Source of the DNA: CAYNLK01 sp964398055
GTDB taxonomy: Bacteria > Chloroflexota > Anaerolineae > 4572-78 > J111
DNA: 31,748 nucleotides
Reading direction: 5' to 3'
Assembly (NCBI GenBank): GCA_964398055.1
Contig: CAYNLK010000069.1
Coordinates: 1-31,748, forward strand
Below the pieces are notes generated by a model. The model was not told where the DNA came from and did no database searches. It saw nothing but the letters and a program-made list of their open reading frames with translations. A program made the translations under genes and the position numbers. Numbering within the stretch: position 1 is the stretch's first letter; each line of letters begins with the position of its first letter. Below, piece by piece: positions 22,546-30,871 of this stretch.

Positions 22546-23268
22546 ATGCAACTGTTGCAGCAGTTCATCAAAAAAGTTACCTTTGCCCTGATCGGGCGGG
22601 GCGCGCCTGTGCCCGAAATCGTGCTGAGCCGGCTGCAGGAATACGCCCAGATCAAGCGCCTGCTCGATAGCCTGGCCATCAACTGCGTTATCGACGCCGG
22701 GGCCAATCAGGGCCAAACGGGGCAACTTCTCAGAGGGTTGGGGTATACGGGCTATATTTACTCGTTTGAACCGCAAAGCCGCATCTACGCCGCGCTTGCA
22801 CAGCGCTGCCGGCATGATCCAAAGTGGCAGGGTTTCCAGGTGGCCCTGGGCGAAGCGGCCGCGAGCTTGCAACTGCAGGTGAACGCCCAAGCAAACGAGA
22901 TGAGTTCGCTGCTCAACTTTCACCGGCCCGTTCAAGGGATAACCGAGGAAACAGTGCCGGTCATTCCCCTCGATGCCATCTTCGCCTCACTCATCGAACC
23001 CATCGCCGCGCCCCGCGTTTTTTTGAAGATCGATACAGAAGGCTATGATCTGCATGTTTTTCGAGGCGCGGCCAACGCCTGGCCGCACATTTTTGCGCTA
23101 CAGGCAGAAGTTTTCGTCCACCCTGTTTACAAAGAAGCCCCCCACTATTTGGAGGCTCTCAGCGAATATGAGCAGGCCGGCTTCAAGCTGGTCAATCTGG
23201 CCCTGGTCTCCCGGCTGGAATCGGGTGATTTGATGTGCCTGAATGCCCTGATGAAACGGGCGACGTAA
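22546..23268 (+). CDS. FkbM-family methyltransferase
   Basis: A 240-residue SAM-dependent methyltransferase of the FkbM family; such enzymes usually methylate hydroxyl groups of sugars or polyketides. The SAM site is VIDAGANQGQTG (48-59), and the family motif FLKIDTEGYDLHVFRGA lies near residue 158. The length is typical. It stands alone: no glycan or polyketide cluster is around it, so the substrate is unknown. It is followed by a hairpin pair that may end the transcript. Confidence 0.87.
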   Translation: MQLLQQFIKKVTFALIGRGAPVPEIVLSRLQEYAQIKRLLDSLAINCVIDAGANQGQTGQLLRGLGYTGYIYSFEPQSRIYAALAQRCRHDPKWQGFQVALGEAAASLQLQVNAQANEMSSLLNFHRPVQGITEETVPVIPLDAIFASLIEPIAAPRVFLKIDTEGYDLHVFRGAANAWPHIFALQAEVFVHPVYKEAPHYLEALSEYEQAGFKLVNLALVSRLESGDLMCLNALMKRAT

Positions 23269-23275
23269 CTACAAT

Positions 23276-23329
23276 GTCCGCGTAGGCGGACATTATGGCT
23301 GAAAGCCCTGCAAAAGCGACTTGAGTCGC
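23276..23329. repeat. Two perfect hairpins downstream of the FkbM-type gene
   Basis: GTCCGC-GTAG-GCGGAC (23276-23291) and GCGACT-TG-AGTCGC (23316-23329). The second belongs to the GCGACT-N2-AGTCGC family also seen at 6746-6759. Without a T run they are not standard terminators but could stabilise the 3' end. Confidence 0.8.
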
Positions 23330-23397
23330 ACTGGCTGAGTATTGCAAAATTTGAACGAATTACAAGCATCAGGGGAGTAGAAAGGCAATAGTTTATC

Positions 23398-24282
23398 ATG
23401 AAGCCAACCGGCCAGCACGCGGCCAGAAATCCGTTGATCCAGCCTCACCGTTACCGGCCAGGGTGCGGTTGTTTGGCCGTGGTGGGGCTGCTGGTGGCGC
23501 TCTACTACGGCAGTTACTTTGCCTTGAACAAACAGCCAGCCGCCTCCGTCCAACTGATTGCCCACCGCGGGGCGCATCAAGGCCGGTCCGGGAATTTGCC
23601 GGAAAATACCCTGGCCGCCTTTCGCAACGCCGTCGAGTTGGGCGCCGACTGGCTGGAGTTCGATGTCCAGATGAGCCGGGATGGGCAGTTGGTGGTCATC
23701 CACGATGAAACCGTCGACCGGACCACCAACGGCTCGGGCCGGGTGGCCGAGCTGACCCTGGCCGAGCTGCGGGCGCTCGACGCCGGCAACGGTGAGCAAA
23801 TCCCAACCTTCACCGAAGTGATCGGGTTGGCCAGAGCGGCCGGCGTCCCGATTATGCCGGAGGCCAAGTCGCCCCAGCTTTATCCGGGCCTTGAAGCCAG
23901 GATGGTCGAGGCCATAACGGCCGCCGGTTATGCCGATCAGACCGTGATCCAGTCGTTTGATGCCGTTGCCCTGGCCCGCATCCGGGCGCTCGACCCGGCG
24001 ATCTCGATCTGCGCCTTGCACGGCCTTGGCGGCTTCAGGCTGGGCGACCCTCAATCGGCAGATGCGGATATCGTCGCCCCCATGGCCGAAATGGTCATCC
24101 TCTATCCCTGGATGATCAAACAGGCTCACCGGTCCGGCCGGCCGGTCTATGTCTGGTTTGGGGTCGCCGAGCACCCGCTGACGCTGCGGCTGTTGCTGGC
24201 GTTGGGCGTGGATGGGCTAATGGTTGACGATCTGGCCTCAGCCGTCCATATTTCGGGTCGCAGTTATGGTAGAGCGAATTGA
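23398..24282 (+). CDS. Membrane-anchored glycerophosphodiester phosphodiesterase
   Basis: A 294-residue GDPD-family TIM barrel that hydrolyses glycerophosphodiesters to glycerol 3-phosphate and an alcohol. Catalytic and metal residues are all present: IAHRGAH (H56, R57), NLPENT (E69), EFDVQMSRDG (E87, D89) and VIHDETVDRTTNG (H102). A hydrophobic segment at about 24-43 (CLAVVGLLVALYYGSYFAL) is a single N-terminal membrane anchor or uncleaved signal, placing the catalytic domain outside the membrane. The start at 23398 has no good Shine-Dalgarno. It is probably used in lipid turnover or phosphate scavenging. Confidence 0.9.
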   Translation: MKPTGQHAARNPLIQPHRYRPGCGCLAVVGLLVALYYGSYFALNKQPAASVQLIAHRGAHQGRSGNLPENTLAAFRNAVELGADWLEFDVQMSRDGQLVVIHDETVDRTTNGSGRVAELTLAELRALDAGNGEQIPTFTEVIGLARAAGVPIMPEAKSPQLYPGLEARMVEAITAAGYADQTVIQSFDAVALARIRALDPAISICALHGLGGFRLGDPQSADADIVAPMAEMVILYPWMIKQAHRSGRPVYVWFGVAEHPLTLRLLLALGVDGLMVDDLASAVHISGRSYGRAN

Positions 24283-24332
24283 GCGACAAGCGCCAGGTGA
24301 TCGAAACTGTGCCGGGTAACCAAACCTCGGCT

Positions 24333-24360
24333 TTGGTATGGTGAAAAAGCGGTGTATAAT
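24333..24360 (+). promoter_or_regulatory. Promoter for the fructokinase-mgsA pair
   Basis: TTGGTA (24333-24338) and a consensus TATAAT (24355-24360) with a 16-base spacer. The resulting leader is about 230 bases and contains the heptameric repeat with its 13-base inverted repeat. Confidence 0.55.
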
Positions 24361-24433
24361 CTAAAAAGTAGGCGTCGCTGTTGAGTCAGAATGAGAATTC
24401 TCAAAAAGTCTTTTAAATGTTCCGTTTACATTG

Positions 24434-24535
24434 AACGGAACACGCAGCACGCAGCACGCAACACACAACACACAACACACAACACGCAACACGCAACACG
24501 CAACACGTTTCGTAGTGCGTATTGCGTGTTCCGTT
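24434..24535. repeat. Heptameric repeat inside a 13-base inverted repeat
   Basis: Nine 7-base units (CACGCAG, CACGCAA, CACACAA) run from 24441 to 24503. They are framed by AACGGAACACGCA (24434-24446) and its exact complement TGCGTGTTCCGTT (24523-24535). On RNA the arms would close a long loop in the leader of the fructokinase gene. The remaining sequence between 24283 and 24594 shows only the promoter and a strong GGAGGTGA ribosome site at 24584-24591. Confidence 0.85.
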
Positions 24536-24594
24536 GGCTTTTAGCTCCTCGTACCATTTTCCGAGAACTCTCAGAATGTGAATGGAGGTGACTG

Positions 24595-25509
24595 ATGCCA
24601 CTTTTTGGCGGAATCGAAGCCGGCGGCACCAAGTTCGTGTGCGCCGTCGGCAGCGGGCCGGATGATTTGCGCAACGAGATTCGCTTTTCAACCACCAGCC
24701 CGGCTGAAACCATGAACCGGGCGATTGATTATTTTCAGGAGCAACACCGGCAGGCGCCGCTGGCTGCAATTGGCATCGCCTCGTTTGGGCCGGTTGATCC
24801 CAACCCCGCCTCGCCCACCTTTGGCTACATTACCACCACGCCCAAGCCGGGCTGGGCCAATACCGATTTCGGCGGGGCCGTCGGCCGGGCGCTGGGCTTG
24901 CCGGTGGGATTCGATACCGATGTCAACGGGGCGGCCCTGGCTGAGTTTCGCTGGGGCGCGGCCCGTGGCCTGGACAATTTCATCTATCTGACCATCGGCA
25001 CCGGCGTGGGCGGCGGCGGCATGAGCAACGGCCGGCTCATGCACGGCCTGGTTCATCCGGAGATGGGCCACATTTACCTGCCGCCCCACCCGGACGATCC
25101 CCAGCCCGCCGGTTTCTGTCCCTTCCACGGCAACTGCCTGGAAGGGATGACCTGCGGCCCGGCTATGGAGCAGCGCTGGGGCCGGCCGGCTGAAACGCTG
25201 CCGCCCAATCACCCGGCCTGGGAGCTTGAGGCCCACTACCTGGCTTTGGGTCTGGTCAATTTTATCTGCACCCTCTCGCCCCAGCGCATCATTATGGGCG
25301 GCGGGGTGATGGCCCAAAGCCGCCTCTTCCCGCTGATTCGCCGGAAGGTTCTAACCCTGCTCAATGGTTACGTGCAATCCCCAACCATTTTGGAGCAGAT
25401 CGATGAATATATCGTTCCGCCGGCTTTGGGTAGCCGGGCCGGTGTAGCCGGAGCCATTGCCCTGGCAGAACTAATCACCAATCAATACGGAGCTAATGAT
25501 GAACTATAA
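24595..25509 (+). CDS. ROK-family fructokinase
   Basis: A 304-residue sugar kinase that phosphorylates fructose (possibly mannose) with ATP. Signatures: GGIEAGGTKFVCAVG (N-terminal phosphate loop), GIASFGPVD, FDTDVNGAALAE with the catalytic Asp, the ROK stretch YLTIGTGVGGG, and the zinc set HPEMGH plus CPFHGNCLEGMTCG typical of the bacterial fructokinase branch. GGAGGTGA precedes the ATG. Its 3' end overlaps the mgsA start, so both are co-translated. Pairing a hexose kinase with methylglyoxal synthase fits control of glycolytic overflow. Confidence 0.88.
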   Translation: MPLFGGIEAGGTKFVCAVGSGPDDLRNEIRFSTTSPAETMNRAIDYFQEQHRQAPLAAIGIASFGPVDPNPASPTFGYITTTPKPGWANTDFGGAVGRALGLPVGFDTDVNGAALAEFRWGAARGLDNFIYLTIGTGVGGGGMSNGRLMHGLVHPEMGHIYLPPHPDDPQPAGFCPFHGNCLEGMTCGPAMEQRWGRPAETLPPNHPAWELEAHYLALGLVNFICTLSPQRIIMGGGVMAQSRLFPLIRRKVLTLLNGYVQSPTILEQIDEYIVPPALGSRAGVAGAIALAELITNQYGANDEL

Positions 25510-26011
25510 AACTTTACCCCTGGGTGAGAAAAAACGAATTGCCCTGATTGCCCACGATAACAAGAAGCAGGACCTGGTGGAATGGGCCAAGTTCAACCGC
25601 AATGTTTTGGCCGATCATATCGTGCTGGCCACCGGTACAACCGGTAAGTTATTGGAAGATATCCTGAATATCGAGGTCATCAAACTGCAAAGCGGTCCCC
25701 TGGGCGGGGACCAGCAAATCGGGGCCAAGATTGCCGAAGGCGAAGTGGATTTTGTGATCTTCTTCTGGGACCCGCTTGAACCGCAGCCCCACGATCCCGA
25801 CGTGAAAGCGCTGCTGCGGCTGGCCGTGGTCTGGAACATTCCGATTGCCTGCAATCGCGCCTCGGCCGATTTTATGTTCTCGTCGCAGTTGATGAACGAA
25901 CCCTATGAACGGATCCTGCCGGATTATGAAACCTATCGCAAACGGATGATTACCGGCGTCGAACAAGACGAATCGAAAGCAAGCCTGGTTAGAAGCGTCG
26001 CCGACGAGTAA
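25499..26011 (+). CDS. mgsA: Methylglyoxal synthase
   Basis: Converts dihydroxyacetone phosphate to methylglyoxal and phosphate, a bypass when sugar phosphate builds up. From the ATG at 25499 (GGAG 6 bases upstream) it has 170 residues; the ATG at 25496 is the alternative. H19 in IAHDNKK, the TGTTGK phosphate loop, SGPLGGDQQIGA and FFWDPLEPQPHDPDV with the catalytic Asp and His match the family well. It overlaps the end of the fructokinase gene by 11 bases. The C-terminus is about 15 residues longer than the common 150-residue enzymes. The gene is convergent with the E2 gene, 6 bases away, with no visible terminator. Confidence 0.95.
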   Translation: MNYKTLPLGEKKRIALIAHDNKKQDLVEWAKFNRNVLADHIVLATGTTGKLLEDILNIEVIKLQSGPLGGDQQIGAKIAEGEVDFVIFFWDPLEPQPHDPDVKALLRLAVVWNIPIACNRASADFMFSSQLMNEPYERILPDYETYRKRMITGVEQDESKASLVRSVADE

Positions 26012-26017
26012 TCGAAA

Positions 26018-27349
26018 CTATTTAGCTTGACCCGGAATTACCAGGGCAAAGGGGCGTTCCACCAACTGCTTGACCCGCTGCAAAAAGCGCGCCGCCGGTC
26101 CGCCGTCGACCAGGCGGTGGTCGAAGCTGAGGCTGAGGGTCATCATCTGGCGCACGGCTACCTTGTCCTCAATCGCTGCCGGTTTCGCTTGAATTCGCCC
26201 GCAGCCCAGGATGGCGGCCTGGGGTTGGTTGATAATCGGCGTAAAGCCATCGACCTCATACATCCCCAGATTGGTCAGGGTGAAAGTGCCGCCGCTCAAC
26301 TCATCAGGCGAACTCTGCCCGGCTAAAGCTCGCTCGACCAAGCCGTCGAGGGTGTGCTGGATCTCAATCAGATTCAGCTTATCCACCTGCCTAACCACCG
26401 GGGCCAGCAGCCCTCGCTCTGTATCGACGGCCAGGGCCAGGTGAATCTCCCGGTAGCGGTGGATCTCCTCGCCTACCAGGCAGCCGTTCAAAGCCGGATG
26501 CTCAACTAAGGCTCTGGCAACAATGGCCAGCAAAAGAGCGTTGTAAGAGATTTTGATCACCCCACCCAATTCGGCGTTGAGTTGGCGGCGCGCCCACACC
26601 AGGTTGGTGGCGTCGACCTCGGTGAACAGAGTCACGTGAGGGGCCGTAAAGGCGCTCTGGCTCATCCGCCGGGCAATGACCCCGCGCACGCCGGCCAGCG
26701 GTTGCACCTCCACCGGCACAGCCGGCGCAACTTCCGGCGGCGGCTCACTTTGGGCCGCCTGCAGCACATCCTCCCTGACCACTCGCCCGCCCGGCCCGCT
26801 GCCCTGCAGCCGGGTCCAATCCAGCCCCAACTCCCCGGCCAGCCGCTTGGCCAGCGGGGTGCCGGTTTTGGGCGCAATCGGCGCGGCGGCCGCGATCGCT
26901 TGTTCCACATCGGCCAACTGAATCCGGCCCTGCGGCCCGCGACCGCTCAGCGTCGCCAGATCGATGCCGGATTCGCGGGCCAACCGCTTGGCCGCGGGCG
27001 TGGCCAGGATGGGGTGATCGGTTGGTTGGAAGAATGGTTGGCTGGTTGGTTGGGCTGGGGCGGCCACAGGCTGAGAAACAGCGGCCGATGGCGGCTCTAT
27101 CTCGAGGGGACGGTCGGCGGCGGTGGTTAGCACGGCCACCGGGGCGCCGCAGGGCACGGTTTCCCCGGCTGAGATTAGAATCTCGGTCACTACTCCACCG
27201 GCGGGGGCCTCGTATTCCAGCAGCGACTTGTCACTCTCGAACTCAAACAGGATATCGCCCTGCTGAACCGTCTCGCCGGCCGCTTTGAGCCAGCGCACCA
27301 GCGTCCCTTCGGTCATCGTCAAGCCGAGTTTGGGCATCACAATTTGCAT
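26018..27349 (-). CDS. 2-oxo acid dehydrogenase E2 acyltransferase with two E3-binding domains
   Basis: A 443-residue dihydrolipoamide acyltransferase, the core of a pyruvate-type dehydrogenase complex. The lipoyl domain is at 1-76 with K41 in FESDKSLLEYE as the lipoylated lysine. Two peripheral-subunit-binding domains follow (about 115-150, ATPAAKRLARESGIDLATL, and 163-198, GTPLAKRLAGELGLDWTRL), a less common arrangement. The catalytic domain (about 220-443) ends with SFDHRLVDGGPAARF (H411, D415). GGAG precedes the ATG. No E1 or E3 gene is next to it, so the substrate (pyruvate, acetoin or branched-chain) is open. Confidence 0.93.
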   Translation of the reverse strand: MQIVMPKLGLTMTEGTLVRWLKAAGETVQQGDILFEFESDKSLLEYEAPAGGVVTEILISAGETVPCGAPVAVLTTAADRPLEIEPPSAAVSQPVAAPAQPTSQPFFQPTDHPILATPAAKRLARESGIDLATLSGRGPQGRIQLADVEQAIAAAAPIAPKTGTPLAKRLAGELGLDWTRLQGSGPGGRVVREDVLQAAQSEPPPEVAPAVPVEVQPLAGVRGVIARRMSQSAFTAPHVTLFTEVDATNLVWARRQLNAELGGVIKISYNALLLAIVARALVEHPALNGCLVGEEIHRYREIHLALAVDTERGLLAPVVRQVDKLNLIEIQHTLDGLVERALAGQSSPDELSGGTFTLTNLGMYEVDGFTPIINQPQAAILGCGRIQAKPAAIEDKVAVRQMMTLSLSFDHRLVDGGPAARFLQRVKQLVERPFALVIPGQAK

Positions 27350-27391
27350 AGATTATCTCCGAGGGTGTTGGATGGATGGATGGTTAACCAA

Positions 27392-28738
27392 CTAACCAGC
27401 TAGATACTTCTTCAAATCCACAGCCGGATAATTGACCCGCTCGCCGTACTCTCGCCGCTCCCGCTTGTAGGTGGCGTCGATGCCGATTTTGGTGTGAATC
27501 CCGCGATTGTCGGCGGTGGGGTCCATCTCGTGGCCCTGGGCCAGCGGCACGGTGAAAACATCCTGTCGCCAATCGACCCGGTTGGTCAGCGCCCAGAAAA
27601 CATCGGCCGGATCGTAGATGTTGATATCCTCATCCACCACGATCACCTGCTTGATGTTGACGTGGGCGGTCATCGCCGCCAGGGCCAAGTTCTTGGGCTG
27701 GCCGGGGTTGTCCCGTCTCACCTGGACGATGGCGGCAAAGCCGTTGCCGTAGGGTGGAATGTGGACTACCACGTCGCGGTTGACGTGCCGCAGAAACTTC
27801 AGCAGCAGCGGCTCCCGCGGCAGCACGTTGCCGATGTAGATGTGCTCGTACCAGCCAGGGATAATCGTCTGGAAGATTGGCTTATCCCGCCAGCAAACCG
27901 CGCTGACTTCAAAGGTAGGGCTGTCCCACAGCTCGCCGTGGTAACCGTGGAACTCGGCCAGCGGCCCTTCCGGTTTGAGCCGGTCCGGCCTCACGTAGCC
28001 CTCGATGACGATTTCGGCCCAGGCCGGAATATCGACCGGCACGGTCACGCCTCGACAAACCGGCACTCCCTCGCCCCGGATAGCCCCGGCGATGGTCAGC
28101 TCGTCGGCCTCGGTGCGTACGCCGGCGGCGATCATAATGGCCGGGTCCAGGCCAATGGCCACCGCCGCCGGGAAGGGCGCCGCCGGCTCCGGGCGGTTGT
28201 CCATAAAGACGCGCACGTGCCGCCACTCGTTCAGGTTGAAGCCAAACTCACGCGGTCCCAGGCGCAGCATCCGGTTGTACGACAGATTGCCTCGCCCGGT
28301 CAGCGGATCGTGACAAATAATCACCCCGCCGGTGATGAACGCGCCGCCGTCGCCGCGGGAGTGGGTGGGAATCGGCAGTTGGCCCACGTCGATATCGTCG
28401 CCGGTGCGCACGTTGGCTTGCCAGTCAGCCTGCGCCACCTGCGCCGGCGGAATGCCGTTGGCCGGTTCCAGCACCCGGCCCATCACCTCGGTCACCTGAT
28501 CCACCCGGCACTCCAGGGCAATGGCTGCCCGTTTTTGATTGGCCACACCGCCGGCAAAGATCGGCCAGGCGCTGCCGGTTACCTGCTCAAACAACGCCGC
28601 GCCCCCGCCGGAGCGGGCCAGCGTCGCGGCCACATCGGCCAGTTCGTGGGTCAAACTGACCGGCCGGATGATCCGGGCCAACTGGCCGGCCTGCTCCAGC
28701 GCGGCGATGAATGAACGCAAATCGTAAATTTTAGCCAC
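27392..28738 (-). CDS. UbiD-family prenylated-flavin decarboxylase
   Basis: A 448-residue UbiD-type enzyme that adds or removes CO2 on aromatic or unsaturated acids using prenylated FMN made by UbiX. Family stretches are DLRSFIAALEQAGQLARI at the start, NLSYNRMLRLGPREFGFN in the middle, EFHGYHGELWDSPTFEV and GWYEHIYIGNVLPRE. The length is typical. The start is a GTG at 28738 with AAGGAG 7 bases upstream. No ubiX is in the window. It follows the aldehyde ferredoxin oxidoreductase gene by about 110 bases; a joint role in aromatic or unsaturated acid metabolism is possible but unproven. Confidence 0.9.
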   Translation of the reverse strand: MAKIYDLRSFIAALEQAGQLARIIRPVSLTHELADVAATLARSGGGAALFEQVTGSAWPIFAGGVANQKRAAIALECRVDQVTEVMGRVLEPANGIPPAQVAQADWQANVRTGDDIDVGQLPIPTHSRGDGGAFITGGVIICHDPLTGRGNLSYNRMLRLGPREFGFNLNEWRHVRVFMDNRPEPAAPFPAAVAIGLDPAIMIAAGVRTEADELTIAGAIRGEGVPVCRGVTVPVDIPAWAEIVIEGYVRPDRLKPEGPLAEFHGYHGELWDSPTFEVSAVCWRDKPIFQTIIPGWYEHIYIGNVLPREPLLLKFLRHVNRDVVVHIPPYGNGFAAIVQVRRDNPGQPKNLALAAMTAHVNIKQVIVVDEDINIYDPADVFWALTNRVDWRQDVFTVPLAQGHEMDPTADNRGIHTKIGIDATYKRERREYGERVNYPAVDLKKYLAG

Positions 28739-28784
28739 GGCCTTGCTCCTTCGCTAGCTTATCGTGATAGCGGATACCCCGTGA

Positions 28785-28850
28785 AGCGTCCGTATTGCGT
28801 GATGCGTATTTCGTATCAAAACCCTTACGCAACACGTAACACGCCATACG
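28785..28850. repeat. Imperfect inverted repeat with heptamer-like units between AOR and ubiD-type genes
   Basis: The gap holds CGTATTGCGTGATGCGTA-type sequence on the left and TACGCAACACGTAACACG on the right, which are partly complementary. The CGCAACACG units resemble those of the array at 24441-24503. It could form a stem in the transcript between the two genes. Confidence 0.5.
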
Positions 28851-30743
28851 TTACAGACACTCTTCAAGACCCAGCCGGCGGAGCGTGGCCTCGGTCGGGA
28901 CTCCGTTACGGGACCAGCCGCGCAAATCGTAATAGCGGTCGAGCATTGCATCAAAGTTCTCCAGCCGGCCATAACGCAGCGGCTCGTCCGAACGGCGCAT
29001 CTGGCCACTGGCCGGATCAGGCTCAAATTCATACAGCGGGGCCGTCTCCTCGGTGAAGCGGCGGGGCAGGGCGTCGTCGGCCCGGGATAACCCCTGGCGA
29101 ACGTTGTACATCCGCTCCAGGTTGACGATCCGCTCGCCCATGGTCAGCAGGTCGGCCCCGGTCAGCGGCCGGCCCCACAGCGCGGCCAGGCCCGGGGCCA
29201 GGTCTTCGGGGAAGAGGCTGTATACTTCCACGGTGCTGAACTTGCAGATGCCCAGGGCATCGGTGACGGCGCAAAAATGCTCGCCGTAAACGACCATATC
29301 CGGCTTGTACTTCTCGTTGGCCGGGTCCATCAACTCCGGCACAATCTGGGCCGGGAAGAGGCGGCGGGCGGTATCCCAGGCCCCGCCCAGGTCGATGGCC
29401 GGCATGGCGTAGAGGTGATCGGCCCCCCGGTTGCTGGTGGCGTGGCCCAGGCCAAAGCCCTTGGCAAAGCGCGGTTCCTGGCGAGGCAGCTCCAGCCCTT
29501 TGACCTGCATGGCATACCGTTCCGCCTCCCCGCCGATGATCTGGGCAGCGCGGCGGCTGCCTTCGGCCAGGGTGTCGCCCACGCCCTGCCGGTGAGCAAT
29601 GCGCTCGATCAGGCCCAGAACCGTGGCGGCGTCGCCCCACTCCAGGGATAGTTCGGCGTCGTTGAGCAGCCCTTTCTCGTGCAGCTCCATGGCAAAGGCA
29701 ATGACCACGCCGGTAGAGATGGTGTCGAGGCCATACTGGTTGCAGAGGTGGTTGGCGTAGATAATCGCCTCCGGATCGTCGAGCCAACACATCGGCCCCA
29801 GGGCATTGGTGGTTTCATACTCCGGCCCGCCAATTTCCACGGCATAGTCGCCCTCGGCCACCCGCGAGCGCCGGCCGCACTTAATGGGGCAGGCAAAGCA
29901 GCCCTTGTGCTCCAGCAGGTAGGCGTCGAAAGCGGCGGCGTTGACCCGGTTGATAAAGGGCACCTGGGCCACCTGGTGATTCTTAGCCGGCTGGTCGCCG
30001 CTGGCGTTCTTGGGGTCCATCAGCACCAGGGTGCCGTAAGCCCGCAGCCCTTCCAGGTGGGGGTCAACTTTCAAATGTTTGGCCGTGGTTGTGGCCGCCT
30101 GGCGGAAATCGGCGGGCAGCAGCGGGCGACGGCCGGCTTTGACGTGGATAGCCTTGAGATTCTTGCTGCCCATCACCGCGCCGGGACCGCCACGGGCTGC
30201 GGCCCGGCTGTAATCATTGATGATGGCGGCGATCTTGACCAGCTTCTCGCCGGCCGGACCGATACAGAGCACACGCCCGGCCCCCGCGCCAGGATCGGGA
30301 CCCCCTAACAGGGCATCGTGGACCGCGGCGGTGGTCTGGCCCCACAACTCGCCGGCCGGTTCGATGGTAATCCCAGCATCGGTGATGCGGAGGATGACCG
30401 GCCGGTCGGCCCGGCCGGTGATCAGCAAAACGTCGTAGCCGGCGTGGGCCAGCTCTGCCACAAAGAAGCCGCCGCTGTTGGCATAGCCGTACGCGCCGGT
30501 CAGCGGCGATTTGAAGGTGACGTGCAGCCGGGCCGAGGTGGGCCAGGGTGTGCCGGCCAGCGGGGCGGCGGTAAAGATCAGGTAATTCTCCGGCGAGACG
30601 GGGTCGACCGCCGGCCCGACCCGGTCATACAACAGTTTGGCCCCAATCCCCCGCCCGCCGATGAAACGCTTACTTAGCTCCGGCGGCGTCTCGGAAATGG
30701 TTATGGTTGCAGTTGAAAGATCAATGAAAGCTGTTTTTGGCAT
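28851..30743 (-). CDS. Aldehyde ferredoxin oxidoreductase (tungsten-pterin enzyme)
   Basis: A 630-residue AOR-family oxidoreductase that interconverts aldehydes and carboxylic acids with ferredoxin, using a tungsten or molybdenum bis-pterin and one [4Fe-4S] cluster. The cluster motif is C282-x2-C285-x3-C289 in GCFACPIKCGR, with the distant cysteine in DALGICKF. The N-terminal FIGGRGIGAKLLYD and the segments YANSGGFFVAEL and IGGPEYETTNALG are typical. The enzyme is oxygen-sensitive, implying anaerobic or low-oxygen life. GAGGAAA lies upstream of the ATG. It forms a minus-strand row with the sugar isomerase upstream and the UbiD-type gene downstream. Confidence 0.94.
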   Translation of the reverse strand: MPKTAFIDLSTATITISETPPELSKRFIGGRGIGAKLLYDRVGPAVDPVSPENYLIFTAAPLAGTPWPTSARLHVTFKSPLTGAYGYANSGGFFVAELAHAGYDVLLITGRADRPVILRITDAGITIEPAGELWGQTTAAVHDALLGGPDPGAGAGRVLCIGPAGEKLVKIAAIINDYSRAAARGGPGAVMGSKNLKAIHVKAGRRPLLPADFRQAATTTAKHLKVDPHLEGLRAYGTLVLMDPKNASGDQPAKNHQVAQVPFINRVNAAAFDAYLLEHKGCFACPIKCGRRSRVAEGDYAVEIGGPEYETTNALGPMCWLDDPEAIIYANHLCNQYGLDTISTGVVIAFAMELHEKGLLNDAELSLEWGDAATVLGLIERIAHRQGVGDTLAEGSRRAAQIIGGEAERYAMQVKGLELPRQEPRFAKGFGLGHATSNRGADHLYAMPAIDLGGAWDTARRLFPAQIVPELMDPANEKYKPDMVVYGEHFCAVTDALGICKFSTVEVYSLFPEDLAPGLAALWGRPLTGADLLTMGERIVNLERMYNVRQGLSRADDALPRRFTEETAPLYEFEPDPASGQMRRSDEPLRYGRLENFDAMLDRYYDLRGWSRNGVPTEATLRRLGLEECL

Positions 30744-30769
30744 GGTTCTATTTTCCTCAATATCAAGTC

Positions 30770-30866
30770 CAATATCATTAAAGTTAAGACTGGAGTCGAG
30801 CCTTTAGGCGGTTACGCCCCACCGTCCGGCTGAAGCCTCGACTCCGATACGTTAACTTAATGACAT
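30770..30866. repeat. Palindromic element of about 95 bases between isomerase and AOR genes
   Basis: GGAGTCGAG (30792-30800) and CTCGACTCC (30837-30845) are perfect complements. The match continues inward with mismatches and outward through TCATTAA-GTTAA-type sequence on both sides, giving an element of about 95 bases. It looks like a REP-type or MITE-type repeat and may partly separate transcription of the two genes. Confidence 0.7.
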
Positions 30867-30871
30867 TAATA

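Noticed and set aside
23293..24174. Minus-strand open frame of 293 codons opposite the GDPD gene
   Set aside because: It is an antisense shadow; the plus-strand frame has all GDPD catalytic motifs.
27494..28714. Plus-strand open frame of 406 codons opposite the UbiD-type gene
   Set aside because: It is an antisense shadow caused by high GC at third positions; the minus-strand protein is a full-length UbiD family member.
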